NCBI GenBank assembly: GCA_002502175.1
Contig: DAPQ01000058.1
Span: forward strand, 1-50,144
Length of the DNA stretch: 50,144 bases
Reading direction: 5' to 3'
DNA from: Euryarchaeota archaeon UBA19
GTDB taxonomy: Archaea; Thermoplasmatota; Poseidoniia; Poseidoniales; Thalassarchaeaceae
The translations under genes and the position numbers were made by a program. The notes under the pieces are model-generated. The model ran no database searches. It was not told where the DNA came from and saw only the letters and a program-made list of their open reading frames with translations. Below, in pieces: positions 42,094-49,827 of this stretch. The first letter of the stretch is position 1, and each line of letters starts with the position of its first letter.

Positions 42094-42905
42094 AATATCA
42101 CTGTCCTATTTGTTTTTTTTTCGTTAATTTCGTCTTTAATAATTATACGAATGTAATTTGGATGCATGTTCACTATTTCTGAAGTCACATTGAAAACTTC
42201 AGCAATATTCTTTGTGGTTAGAACTTCTTGAGGCGTTCCATCTGCAATAATTCTTCCCTCATGTAAAAGGAGTATTCTATCTGAGAACCGAGCAGCTATG
42301 TTGATGTCATGTATTGCAATTAACGCGGACTTAGGAGATTCTGGAACAGAAATTAATTCCTTGATTCGCTTCATTATTTCAATCTGATTCTTCAGGTCTA
42401 GATCACTAGTAGGTTCATCGAAAAGGTATACTGCTGGGTCTTGTGCTACAGCTTTGGCTATTATTACTCGCTGTCTTTCACCGCCTGATAATTGATCAAA
42501 TCTCCTGAATGCGAATTCTTCAAGATTTAGATACCTCAATGTTTTACTGACTTTTTCTCTATCTTCGCCTGCTATCATCCATTGGATGTGTGGTCGGCGA
42601 CCCAGTAATACGACGTCGAATACATCCATCGAGAAGTTACTACGTATCGATTGTGGTACGTATGAGATATGTTTTGAGAGTTCTATTAAATCCACATCCG
42701 AGAGTTCCTCGCCAAATATTGAAATTTCGCCGGAATCGGGTTTTAAAATTCTATTAAGACATTTCAAAAGAGTGGATTTACCGGCGCCATTTATTCCAAT
42801 AATTGATACTAATTCATTTTCTTTAAGATTGAGATTGAGGTCTTTTAGAACGTGATTATTGCCCCAACTAAAATTCAAATTAGTAACGTCAATAATTTCC
42901 TTCAT
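42090..42905 (-). CDS. ABC transporter ATPase, iron/heme/cobalamin (FecE/HmuV) type
   Basis: A 271-residue ATP-binding subunit. Walker A is GINGAGKSTLLK, the signature LSGGERQRVIIAKAV, Walker B AVYLFDEPTSDLD and the switch His is in LIAIHDINIAARF. These motifs and a helical region GRRPHIQW put it in the FecE/BtuD/HmuV class that energises iron-siderophore, heme or B12 uptake. It overlaps the permease gene (4 bases) and the flavodoxin gene (4 bases), so all are translationally coupled. Confidence 0.95.
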   Translation of the reverse strand: MKEIIDVTNLNFSWGNNHVLKDLNLNLKENELVSIIGINGAGKSTLLKCLNRILKPDSGEISIFGEELSDVDLIELSKHISYVPQSIRSNFSMDVFDVVLLGRRPHIQWMIAGEDREKVSKTLRYLNLEEFAFRRFDQLSGGERQRVIIAKAVAQDPAVYLFDEPTSDLDLKNQIEIMKRIKELISVPESPKSALIAIHDINIAARFSDRILLLHEGRIIADGTPQEVLTTKNIAEVFNVTSEIVNMHPNYIRIIIKDEINEKKTNRTVIL

Positions 42906-43945
42906 TTTTTACCCCCCCTATTTGCTAATAACAAATACATGAAGAAAGGCCCACCAATTATTGAGAGCATTATTCCCACTGGAATTACTATCGGAGCAAA
43001 CAAAGTCCTCCCCAATGTATCTGCAAAAACCATCAAAAAAGCTCCAAAAATCGCTGAACAAGGGATCAGTTTCCTGTAGTCATTACCGATAATTAGACGA
43101 CTCATGTGAGGCGCGGCGAGCCCCACGAATCCAATTAGTCCAGTAAATGCAATTACTACTGATGTCATGAATGCCGAGAGAATCAGCATATTTCTCCTGG
43201 TTTCTGCCGGATTAACTCCGGTCGAAATAGCAAATTCATCGCCCCCAATTGATAATGCATTCAGATCCCATGACCACTTCATTGCTGTTGGCATAAGTCC
43301 CAAGACCGCAATTGATATTGCAAGAACTTGAATCAAATCAGGCCTTGAAAGACTTCCAAAAGACCAATGGGCCAATTGGGATAATTGAGCATCCGTTGCA
43401 AAATATTGCATGGTAGAAACAACCGCTCCTGAAATGAATGTAATAGCTATGCCAACTAAGATGTATGATTCAGCCGAAATCGATCTCAAACTTCCTAATT
43501 GAATAATAATCGCGACTACAATTAATGAGAAAAAGAAAGCATTGGCAACTATTGCAAGATTCGAATAGGGTAGTACCGAAACCCCGAGAACTATAGCAAA
43601 TGCTGCTCCGAGTGCAGCTCCTGATGCAACGCCCAGAGTTAATGGCGAAACGAGAGGGTTTCCGAGACAACCCTGCATCAATGAACCTGCAACAGCCAAA
43701 GCCGCTCCGCCAATTATGGCCATCAATATTCTAGGAAATCTCAATTTCCAAATAATATCCGATTGTAATTCAGTCGCTGCCTCTAATCCCAAGATTATAT
43801 TGATGGTAGACATCATATCCAAATTAGATGATGAACCCTGGCCCATAGCAAAGAGGGATAAAAAGACGGTTATAATTCCGAGAATCAAGACCATAAGAAA
43901 TTGAGTCTTTCCATTCTCAATGTGCTTTTCAGATATAGAGTCCAT
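42902..43945 (-). CDS. FecCD-family ABC transporter permease
   Basis: A 347-residue integral membrane protein with about nine or ten hydrophobic helices. Family landmarks are LRFPRILMAIIGGAALAVAGSLMQGCLGNPLVSPLTLGVASGAALGA, and FVGLAAPHMSRLIIGNDYRKLIP near residue 275, the coupling segment to the ATPase. The reading frame continues upstream to 44089 inside the binding-protein gene, but ATG at 43945, after AAAGGGTG, begins one base after that gene's end and fits the family. It imports iron-siderophore, heme or cobalamin. Confidence 0.94.
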   Translation of the reverse strand: MDSISEKHIENGKTQFLMVLILGIITVFLSLFAMGQGSSSNLDMMSTINIILGLEAATELQSDIIWKLRFPRILMAIIGGAALAVAGSLMQGCLGNPLVSPLTLGVASGAALGAAFAIVLGVSVLPYSNLAIVANAFFFSLIVVAIIIQLGSLRSISAESYILVGIAITFISGAVVSTMQYFATDAQLSQLAHWSFGSLSRPDLIQVLAISIAVLGLMPTAMKWSWDLNALSIGGDEFAISTGVNPAETRRNMLILSAFMTSVVIAFTGLIGFVGLAAPHMSRLIIGNDYRKLIPCSAIFGAFLMVFADTLGRTLFAPIVIPVGIMLSIIGGPFFMYLLLANRGGKK

Positions 43946-43946
43946 A

Positions 43947-45038
43947 TTACACCCTTTCAAATTCACAAACAAATTTCCCAACCCTGTCAATGTCGTGATA
44001 TTTGATGAAATAATTGTCCAAATAATATTCCGTATCGATATCCTCGAATAAACTCGGATGTAGTAATTTTGCAAGAGTGGGTAGCCCATGAATCATCATA
44101 GGTCCGGCGAACTCTCCAGACATGATCACCATACTACCGGATTGCACCGCTTTGACTTCATCAAATCCCGGCCTTTCAGCTATAAAATTCATGTGAGTCT
44201 GGCAATCATTTCCTTCATCAAAAGCATTGAATCCTATGTCAAAGGTTATCCCATCGAACATAAGAACATCCGGATTGCCATCAAGGATTGCCTCCATATC
44301 GACGTGTGTGGTATGTCCCGGCAGATCGGCAAAAATATTCTTACCACCCGCCTTTTGTATCAAATCTGTCCATTGCGAAGTACCGGTAAGTACTACCGGG
44401 TCACGTGTTAGCGAAGCATGATGTTCCATTACCACCGTTGGCCTGGAGGTTTCTGAAATCCGACCAATCCTATCTTCAACTAGGGATTCAATTTCATCAA
44501 ATTCCACGAATAGATCATCTGCCTCCTTCTCCTTGGAGAATAGTTTAGCAATCACATTAATTTCATACCTCAAATTGTCGTACTTGTAGAAATCTAGAGC
44601 TAGAACCCTGATTCCAACCGGCTCTAGTTTTTCTCGGATAGCGTTGGTATCCACCATACCATTTGTTGCGAATACAATGTATACTTCTGGTCGAGCATCT
44701 AACAAAGCCTCAAAATCAATTTCTGAATGTGCTGACTGTTGTATAATTGGCGTGTCAATAAATTCGGGCCAAAGTGAACTATCGGAAAAATCCCCAGATA
44801 TTCCTACTATCACATCTGATTCTACATCAAGCATCCTTATGACTGTAGCAGCATAAGTATTCGTTATTGCCACCCTAGTAGGAGATTCCGCGAAGCTATG
44901 TTCGACTCCATTGGAATCAATGACAATAATCGCTCCCCTATCGGCGTCGTTTTCTTCTTGAACAGAATATTGGTAAACGCCAAATGAACAAAATAGTATT
45001 AACGCCGCTTGGAACACGGCTAATTTTGATATATTCAT
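43947..45038 (-). CDS. Periplasmic-binding-type iron/heme/B12 substrate-binding protein
   Basis: A 363-residue extracytoplasmic binding protein of the BtuF/FepB class. An N-terminal hydrophobic anchor (about residues 5-20, no lipobox) precedes two lobes. ESPTRVAITNTYAATVIRMLDV and FEALLDARPEVYIVFATNG are typical of lobe 1; a long helix linker and MEAILDGNPDVLMFDG, of lobe 2. A His-rich pocket candidate is MEHHASLTRDP and HTTHVDMEAI. Ligand is not determined: heme, siderophore or cobalamin are all possible. ATG at 45038 is preferred; ATG at 45053 adds five residues. Confidence 0.9.
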   Translation of the reverse strand: MNISKLAVFQAALILFCSFGVYQYSVQEENDADRGAIIVIDSNGVEHSFAESPTRVAITNTYAATVIRMLDVESDVIVGISGDFSDSSLWPEFIDTPIIQQSAHSEIDFEALLDARPEVYIVFATNGMVDTNAIREKLEPVGIRVLALDFYKYDNLRYEINVIAKLFSKEKEADDLFVEFDEIESLVEDRIGRISETSRPTVVMEHHASLTRDPVVLTGTSQWTDLIQKAGGKNIFADLPGHTTHVDMEAILDGNPDVLMFDGITFDIGFNAFDEGNDCQTHMNFIAERPGFDEVKAVQSGSMVIMSGEFAGPMMIHGLPTLAKLLHPSLFEDIDTEYYLDNYFIKYHDIDRVGKFVCEFERV

Positions 45039-45070
45039 AGGCACCAAATCCATTCAAAATGACTCTAAAG

Positions 45071-47470
45071 TTATTCAATATATTTTCTGGTTCTCAAACC
45101 AAAAATCATTAACCCCACCAAACAAATCGTTGAAATCAATAAATATTCTGAGGAACCCCAGTCTTCAGATTCTTCAACTGTGATAAAAATGGAATCTGAA
45201 TATTCTGATATTTTGCCATAAACCATACTATTTACTCTGATACGATTTTGTCCAATATCCAAGTCTTCCAAAGTTATTTCATTTTCTTGACCCTTGTATA
45301 CCTCTAAGGTATTTCCAGATTCATCTTCGACAATTACTGAGTACCAATCAGAATCTTCTATTGGTGTCCAATTTATTGTAATTGAATTACCTTCTTCTAT
45401 TGTTCTTTCCGGAGAATATACAATTGGCTTTGGAGGAATAAAATTAACGCTGAGAACTAAACTTGCACCATCAATCATGTAACCATCCATTACAGCTCTT
45501 AACACATATGTGTATTCGCCATCCTCTCTATTTAGTACTTCAAAAGAGACCTCTTCTCCCTCGAAAATTATCTCTCCATTTTCTACTAATTGATAGTTGG
45601 ACGAACCTGCATAATCCCCCCACTCAATTAGATAATCATTCGTATTAATTTCAGCTTCTTGGGTAATGAACTGAGGAGTTGTTGGAGCATCATAAGACAA
45701 TAATTCGTACTCGACCTTATCTGAATGGGATCCGGATAAACGATCTACTATCTTCACCCAATTCCTAACTGTCTCATTATACCATAATTCCCATGAAATA
45801 ACCTGATCATTATTGTCTGTAATTTTGATATATTTTGTGGAGAAATTACCGGCAGGAGTTGCTATCTGCACATCATCCTCTATAGTTACAATATTGTAAG
45901 TATCAGCGTACCCGTCAGGATGACCCGGGACCCCTATCACATTTGTTCGATTGAAGTGCAGACTCAAATCCGATGAAGCTACGAGAGGATTAACGGAGTC
46001 ACCATTATTATCTGTAAAGTCCCACCCTAATGTGCCTTCTTGGAAGTAGGATGAGGAAGTAGGGTCGTCGACCCAGTAGGTGTGAACATTGAGAAGATTT
46101 TCACTATCAACCCATCTAAACGACCTTTCTTCTGGGAGCTGATAATCCCCACTAAGTCTGAGTAAGAAAGAGTCCCTTTCCACCCCAAAAGCATCTTCAA
46201 TTAATTCAGACCCAATCATGGTCATTGTGACATTTCTGATTGTTCCACTTGGTGCATAAGATACTCGATAATCCCAAGTCATGCCCACATTCCATTTATC
46301 ATCATTCGATTGAGAGGGTAGGAAAATTATTCTTAGTGAGTTAATATTTTCAGTAGATCCGTTTGAATTATTGGCGACTACATTGAAATCAATCATTCCT
46401 GCATCCTCAGGTTCGAAAGTTAGTGATTTTGAGTAGCCTCTGTAAATCAGATTCTCTTCATAAATATCCCCTGCATAAACAGAAAAATAATCAGTAAACT
46501 CAGAACCTTCCCATCTCAGTTCTAAGGGAGATAAAGGCATAGTCTGCATAGGGGTGGAAAAGCTAACATTTCCTGGTAGATTGACCTCGATTTCAAGAGA
46601 TTTATTCAACCAGCCTTCGCCAATAGTGATTATCTCTTGAATCGGTTCAGAAACTTGATTCCCAGATTGGTGAAATGTCAATGTCTGTTGACTTCCAACC
46701 TCTAAGCTCTGGAGCAGATAGAAACCATCGGAATTAGTTAGAGTGGCTTTTGCCCCATTGCTTACTGTAATCCCTTCAATTGGAGCGCCCACAACATTGG
46801 TAATGAAACCATATCGACTGTTCATTCCGTGATTGAAATCAAAATCATTCAAGTGTGGATATTTATCCCCCGAATTAGATCCTCTTTCCAATTTGAAATG
46901 CACATATTGGGTTGAGTGGTCAATGTCGCCATAGTAAGCACGCATTGAGTAATATTCACCCGTTTTGTAAGGGCCAAACTCGGTACGGCCGTCATCTAAG
47001 GAATGCGTTTCACTTGTTTGTACCAATTCAACCGACGTCATTGGCGAACTTTGTGCCATTTCTCCATTTTCATCAAATACCTCTGCCGTTATCCAGTTAT
47101 GTCCGACATACCAGTCAAGTTCGATATCGCCAGAAAAGAATATGGTGCGATATGCCACGGTGTGCCCATCATTCATGAAATAGGCTCGAACTATATGTTC
47201 TCCTGGAGTAATTCCTGAGTACTCATAGTAACCGTTTTGAGACCAACCAGAAGCCATCGAATCGACTTTAATTGAAGTAGTATTTGCCAACTGTCCGTCT
47301 GCTGTATAGATGTGACCAGAAAGTGTGTAAGTCACATCTTCATGGTTATCTGCAGATGCGATATTCAGAGGTACAGTTATTGATAGCATGAATATCGAAA
47401 ATAAAAATATTCCCGAACTCATATCGGAGAGGGCAATTCGGTAGTTCTCCATACTGTCGGACATTTTCAT
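45071..47470 (-). CDS. Large surface protein with FN3/carboxypeptidase-regulatory-like modules
   Basis: A 799-residue first gene of the leftward iron operon. A signal peptide (about 18-40, ending NIASADNHE) is followed by carboxypeptidase-regulatory-like beta modules (YTLSGHIYTADGQLANTTSIK; YGFITNVVGAPIEGITVSNGAK), a middle domain (about 405-590) with many aromatic residues, and two FN3-like modules (about 600-760: TPQFITQEAEINTNDYLIEWGDY; KPIVYSPERTIEEGNSITINW). One C-terminal helix (about 773-792) with a short basic tail anchors it. I infer a cell-surface capture or docking protein for the ABC importer; ligand unknown. Confidence 0.8.
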   Translation of the reverse strand: MKMSDSMENYRIALSDMSSGIFLFSIFMLSITVPLNIASADNHEDVTYTLSGHIYTADGQLANTTSIKVDSMASGWSQNGYYEYSGITPGEHIVRAYFMNDGHTVAYRTIFFSGDIELDWYVGHNWITAEVFDENGEMAQSSPMTSVELVQTSETHSLDDGRTEFGPYKTGEYYSMRAYYGDIDHSTQYVHFKLERGSNSGDKYPHLNDFDFNHGMNSRYGFITNVVGAPIEGITVSNGAKATLTNSDGFYLLQSLEVGSQQTLTFHQSGNQVSEPIQEIITIGEGWLNKSLEIEVNLPGNVSFSTPMQTMPLSPLELRWEGSEFTDYFSVYAGDIYEENLIYRGYSKSLTFEPEDAGMIDFNVVANNSNGSTENINSLRIIFLPSQSNDDKWNVGMTWDYRVSYAPSGTIRNVTMTMIGSELIEDAFGVERDSFLLRLSGDYQLPEERSFRWVDSENLLNVHTYWVDDPTSSSYFQEGTLGWDFTDNNGDSVNPLVASSDLSLHFNRTNVIGVPGHPDGYADTYNIVTIEDDVQIATPAGNFSTKYIKITDNNDQVISWELWYNETVRNWVKIVDRLSGSHSDKVEYELLSYDAPTTPQFITQEAEINTNDYLIEWGDYAGSSNYQLVENGEIIFEGEEVSFEVLNREDGEYTYVLRAVMDGYMIDGASLVLSVNFIPPKPIVYSPERTIEEGNSITINWTPIEDSDWYSVIVEDESGNTLEVYKGQENEITLEDLDIGQNRIRVNSMVYGKISEYSDSIFITVEESEDWGSSEYLLISTICLVGLMIFGLRTRKYIE

Positions 47471-47490
47471 TTCCTGCGGACAGAGAGCGG

Positions 47491-47500
47491 TATTTCAAAA
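47491..47500 (+). promoter_or_regulatory. TATA-like element for a leaderless M28-ZIP transcript
   Basis: TATTTCAAAA lies 20-29 bases before the ATG at 47520, the distance expected between an archaeal TATA box and the transcription start. There is no Shine-Dalgarno before this ATG, so a leaderless mRNA starting at or near 47520 is likely. The shared palindrome lies between this element and the start. Confidence 0.45.
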
Positions 47501-47516
47501 TTTAGGGAGCCCTAAA
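47501..47516. promoter_or_regulatory. Palindromic operator, DtxR/IdeR-like, between divergent genes
   Basis: TTTAGGGAGCCCTAAA is a perfect inverted repeat (7-base arms, 2-base centre). Its TTAGG...CCTAA ends resemble operators of DtxR/IdeR-family metal-dependent repressors. It lies 31 bases before the leftward iron-operon start (47470) and 4 bases before the rightward M28-ZIP start (47520). An ATAAGTTTA stretch read leftward (about 47513-47521) may be the leftward TATA box. A bound repressor would cover both start regions. The identity of the regulator is inferred. Confidence 0.6.
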
Positions 47517-47519
47517 CTT

Positions 47520-49823
47520 ATGAAGAATAGCCTCACAACATACAACATGGACTTGTCATCAGACCGAGTACTTACTCTGGTTGGTGTTGTTTCCGCCATT
47601 GTTTTGTTATCTAGTTTGACGTATGAGTTTCTTCTTCATGATGAGGAAGAGGTGGCCTTTGTAATAGATGATTCAAGATTGATGGAGGATATCAATAGTA
47701 TAGCATCATTTGGACCGAGGGTTGCTGGTTCAATGGAAGAGTCGCTTGCTTCGGACTACATCAGTCAGCGTTTCACGGAAATAGGCTTAGAGAATGTCAA
47801 AGTTGAGGAATTTCAAGTGACAGGAGCATGGTTTGTTGACGCGGAACCAGAAGATCATCAAATTTTGATGCATGCACAATTGGAGCAAGGCGTTCAAAAT
47901 GCCCCAGGATTGCCAGATGGTACGGCTGGCGCGGCGCGGGTCGCAATTGACGAAACAGGGGACTTGAATCACGTTGAGAGTTTCACTTACATGGGATATT
48001 CGGGTTCAATTCACAAGCACGATAACATGCTCACCTTCATCGGTAACGGATCTGGTGAGGATTTTGAAAACATTGGCGATATGACCGACCTTGCTGTAAT
48101 GATTAACTATGACAATAGCCGTAGTCTCGCTGATATCTACAAAGATGCCATTGATAGAAACGCAGGCGTTGTAATGATCTACACCGAGGGAGTCGAAACA
48201 CCGCCCTTCCGCTCCGTAACGGTCCAAGAAAACGGTGCAACTGTTCCGTTTCCTGATGCCTATGAGGGTCAATACGCTGATGCATTGATTCCTTACATCT
48301 ACATCGCTGAAAGTGTTGCTTTGAAGTTCCATGATTACATCGAACAGGCTGCAAGCGATCCCACATTGTATGCCTCTCTGGACGGATTTTGGGAAGGAAA
48401 CAACGTGGGGACTAGAAGCGTAAAAGTCGTGACGGGGGAAATTCCTGGCCACGGGGAAGGGGAGATATTGGTTGGCGCGCATCATGATTCCGTATACATC
48501 AGTCCTGGCGCCGTGGACAACGCCGTCGGTGTCGCCCAACTTCTCGAGGTCGCCACTCAATTGAGTGAACTAAATCTTGAGTCAACCGTCACCTTCGCCA
48601 CATGGGGCGGTGAAGAGCTAGGATTGTTGGGGAGTCAAGCCTATATCCAATCGTATAAGGAAGAAGTTGATGACCTCGACTTGTACATTAACCTTGACTC
48701 AACTAACCTCAATCCCTCAATAGGACTAGGAACGCTTGGCATTGAAACCTCAGAGCAACATCTTATCGAGTCAATTTCCAAGATTCAACGTACGGTGTTG
48801 GGACATGAAGCGTGGGAGGATTATGACACCAACCTTCAACTGAACAATCTCGATGGAAACAGCGACCACCGTTCGTTCAATCAATACGGGACGCCTACAA
48901 TCGGGTTTTATGGGTGGGAATACGAACAATACCACCGTACAACCGATGTTCCAGATGTGGTTCATCAGGAAGGATTAGCGTTGACAGTGGAAATCGTTCT
49001 CCAAATCCTTGTTGCTCAGGGAGGTCATGAGAGCATTGAGGAACCACTCGTCCAAATTTCAGGATTGGAAGGCGAATCTGAATCTTGGGTCTTTCCATTT
49101 GTTCTCGCATTGCTCGCAGGCCTTGCTACTGGAATTGGTGGTCTGATCGTGTTTCTTGTAAAAGAAATCAGTCAGGAAATGATGGCATTTTTACTTGCTA
49201 TGGCTGCTGGCGTGATGCTCTTGGTTTCGGTGCTTGATTTGTGGTTCGGCCAAGCTATGGAGAATGGTTTCCTCCCCATCACGCTCTCGTTTGGTGTGGG
49301 CTTAGGCATCGTTTATGCCGTGAGCATGTACACCAACAAGGGCGAGGATCTTTCCGCCATGTCTAAGGAGCGGAAATTGTACAAATCTGGCATTCTTACA
49401 GCTATCGCCCTTGCAATTCACAATTTCCCCGAAGGTTTGGCCATGGGAGTGGCTGTTCTCGAATCAGCTCAGTATGGTATCGTGCTCATGGCGGCAATCG
49501 CGCTTCACAACATCCCAGAAGGCATTGCGGTGGCTGCACCAATACAAGCAGGCGGAGGTGGTCGTCTGAAAGCGACGCTTATCGCAATGGCTACTGGCTT
49601 TACAGAACCACTTGGGGCCTTATTCGCCTTGTTAATTCTTGGACCGATTTTAACACCATTCATGGTGGGCTGCTCACTTGCGTTTGTCGGAGGAATCATG
49701 ACAGTGGTGGCATACAACGAGTTGATTCCTCAAGCGATGGAACAAAACCGCCCGAAACATCTGCTCGTTGGTGCAATCTTTGGAGCTGCTGTAATGCAGC
49801 TAAGCCTACTTCTTCTTGGATGA
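47520..49823 (+). CDS. Fusion of extracellular M28 zinc aminopeptidase and ZIP metal transporter
   Basis: A 767-residue protein. A membrane helix (about residues 17-36) leads to a peptidase family M28 domain (about 50-515) with a PA-type insert. All five zinc ligands are visible: His in GAHHDSVY and Asp in GAVDNAVG (about 320-333), the Glu pair in GGEELGLLGS (about 362), Asp in INLDSTNLN, and His in EQYHRTTDVPD (about 476). From about 525 a ZIP (ZupT-like) domain follows, with HNFPEGLAMGV (about 633) and HNIPEGIAVAAP (about 663). It probably releases amino acids or bound metal outside and imports the metal. Base composition is G/C-richer than the adjacent iron operon. Confidence 0.9.
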   Translation: MKNSLTTYNMDLSSDRVLTLVGVVSAIVLLSSLTYEFLLHDEEEVAFVIDDSRLMEDINSIASFGPRVAGSMEESLASDYISQRFTEIGLENVKVEEFQVTGAWFVDAEPEDHQILMHAQLEQGVQNAPGLPDGTAGAARVAIDETGDLNHVESFTYMGYSGSIHKHDNMLTFIGNGSGEDFENIGDMTDLAVMINYDNSRSLADIYKDAIDRNAGVVMIYTEGVETPPFRSVTVQENGATVPFPDAYEGQYADALIPYIYIAESVALKFHDYIEQAASDPTLYASLDGFWEGNNVGTRSVKVVTGEIPGHGEGEILVGAHHDSVYISPGAVDNAVGVAQLLEVATQLSELNLESTVTFATWGGEELGLLGSQAYIQSYKEEVDDLDLYINLDSTNLNPSIGLGTLGIETSEQHLIESISKIQRTVLGHEAWEDYDTNLQLNNLDGNSDHRSFNQYGTPTIGFYGWEYEQYHRTTDVPDVVHQEGLALTVEIVLQILVAQGGHESIEEPLVQISGLEGESESWVFPFVLALLAGLATGIGGLIVFLVKEISQEMMAFLLAMAAGVMLLVSVLDLWFGQAMENGFLPITLSFGVGLGIVYAVSMYTNKGEDLSAMSKERKLYKSGILTAIALAIHNFPEGLAMGVAVLESAQYGIVLMAAIALHNIPEGIAVAAPIQAGGGGRLKATLIAMATGFTEPLGALFALLILGPILTPFMVGCSLAFVGGIMTVVAYNELIPQAMEQNRPKHLLVGAIFGAAVMQLSLLLLG

Positions 49824-49827
49824 TAAA

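Noticed and set aside
43946..44089. Upstream extension of the permease frame inside the binding-protein gene
   Set aside because: The added 48 residues are not family-like and the ATG at 43945 has its own ribosome site.
48006..48560. Open reading frame of 184 codons antisense to M28-ZIP
   Set aside because: The M28 domain motifs on the other strand are complete; this is a shadow without a ribosome site.
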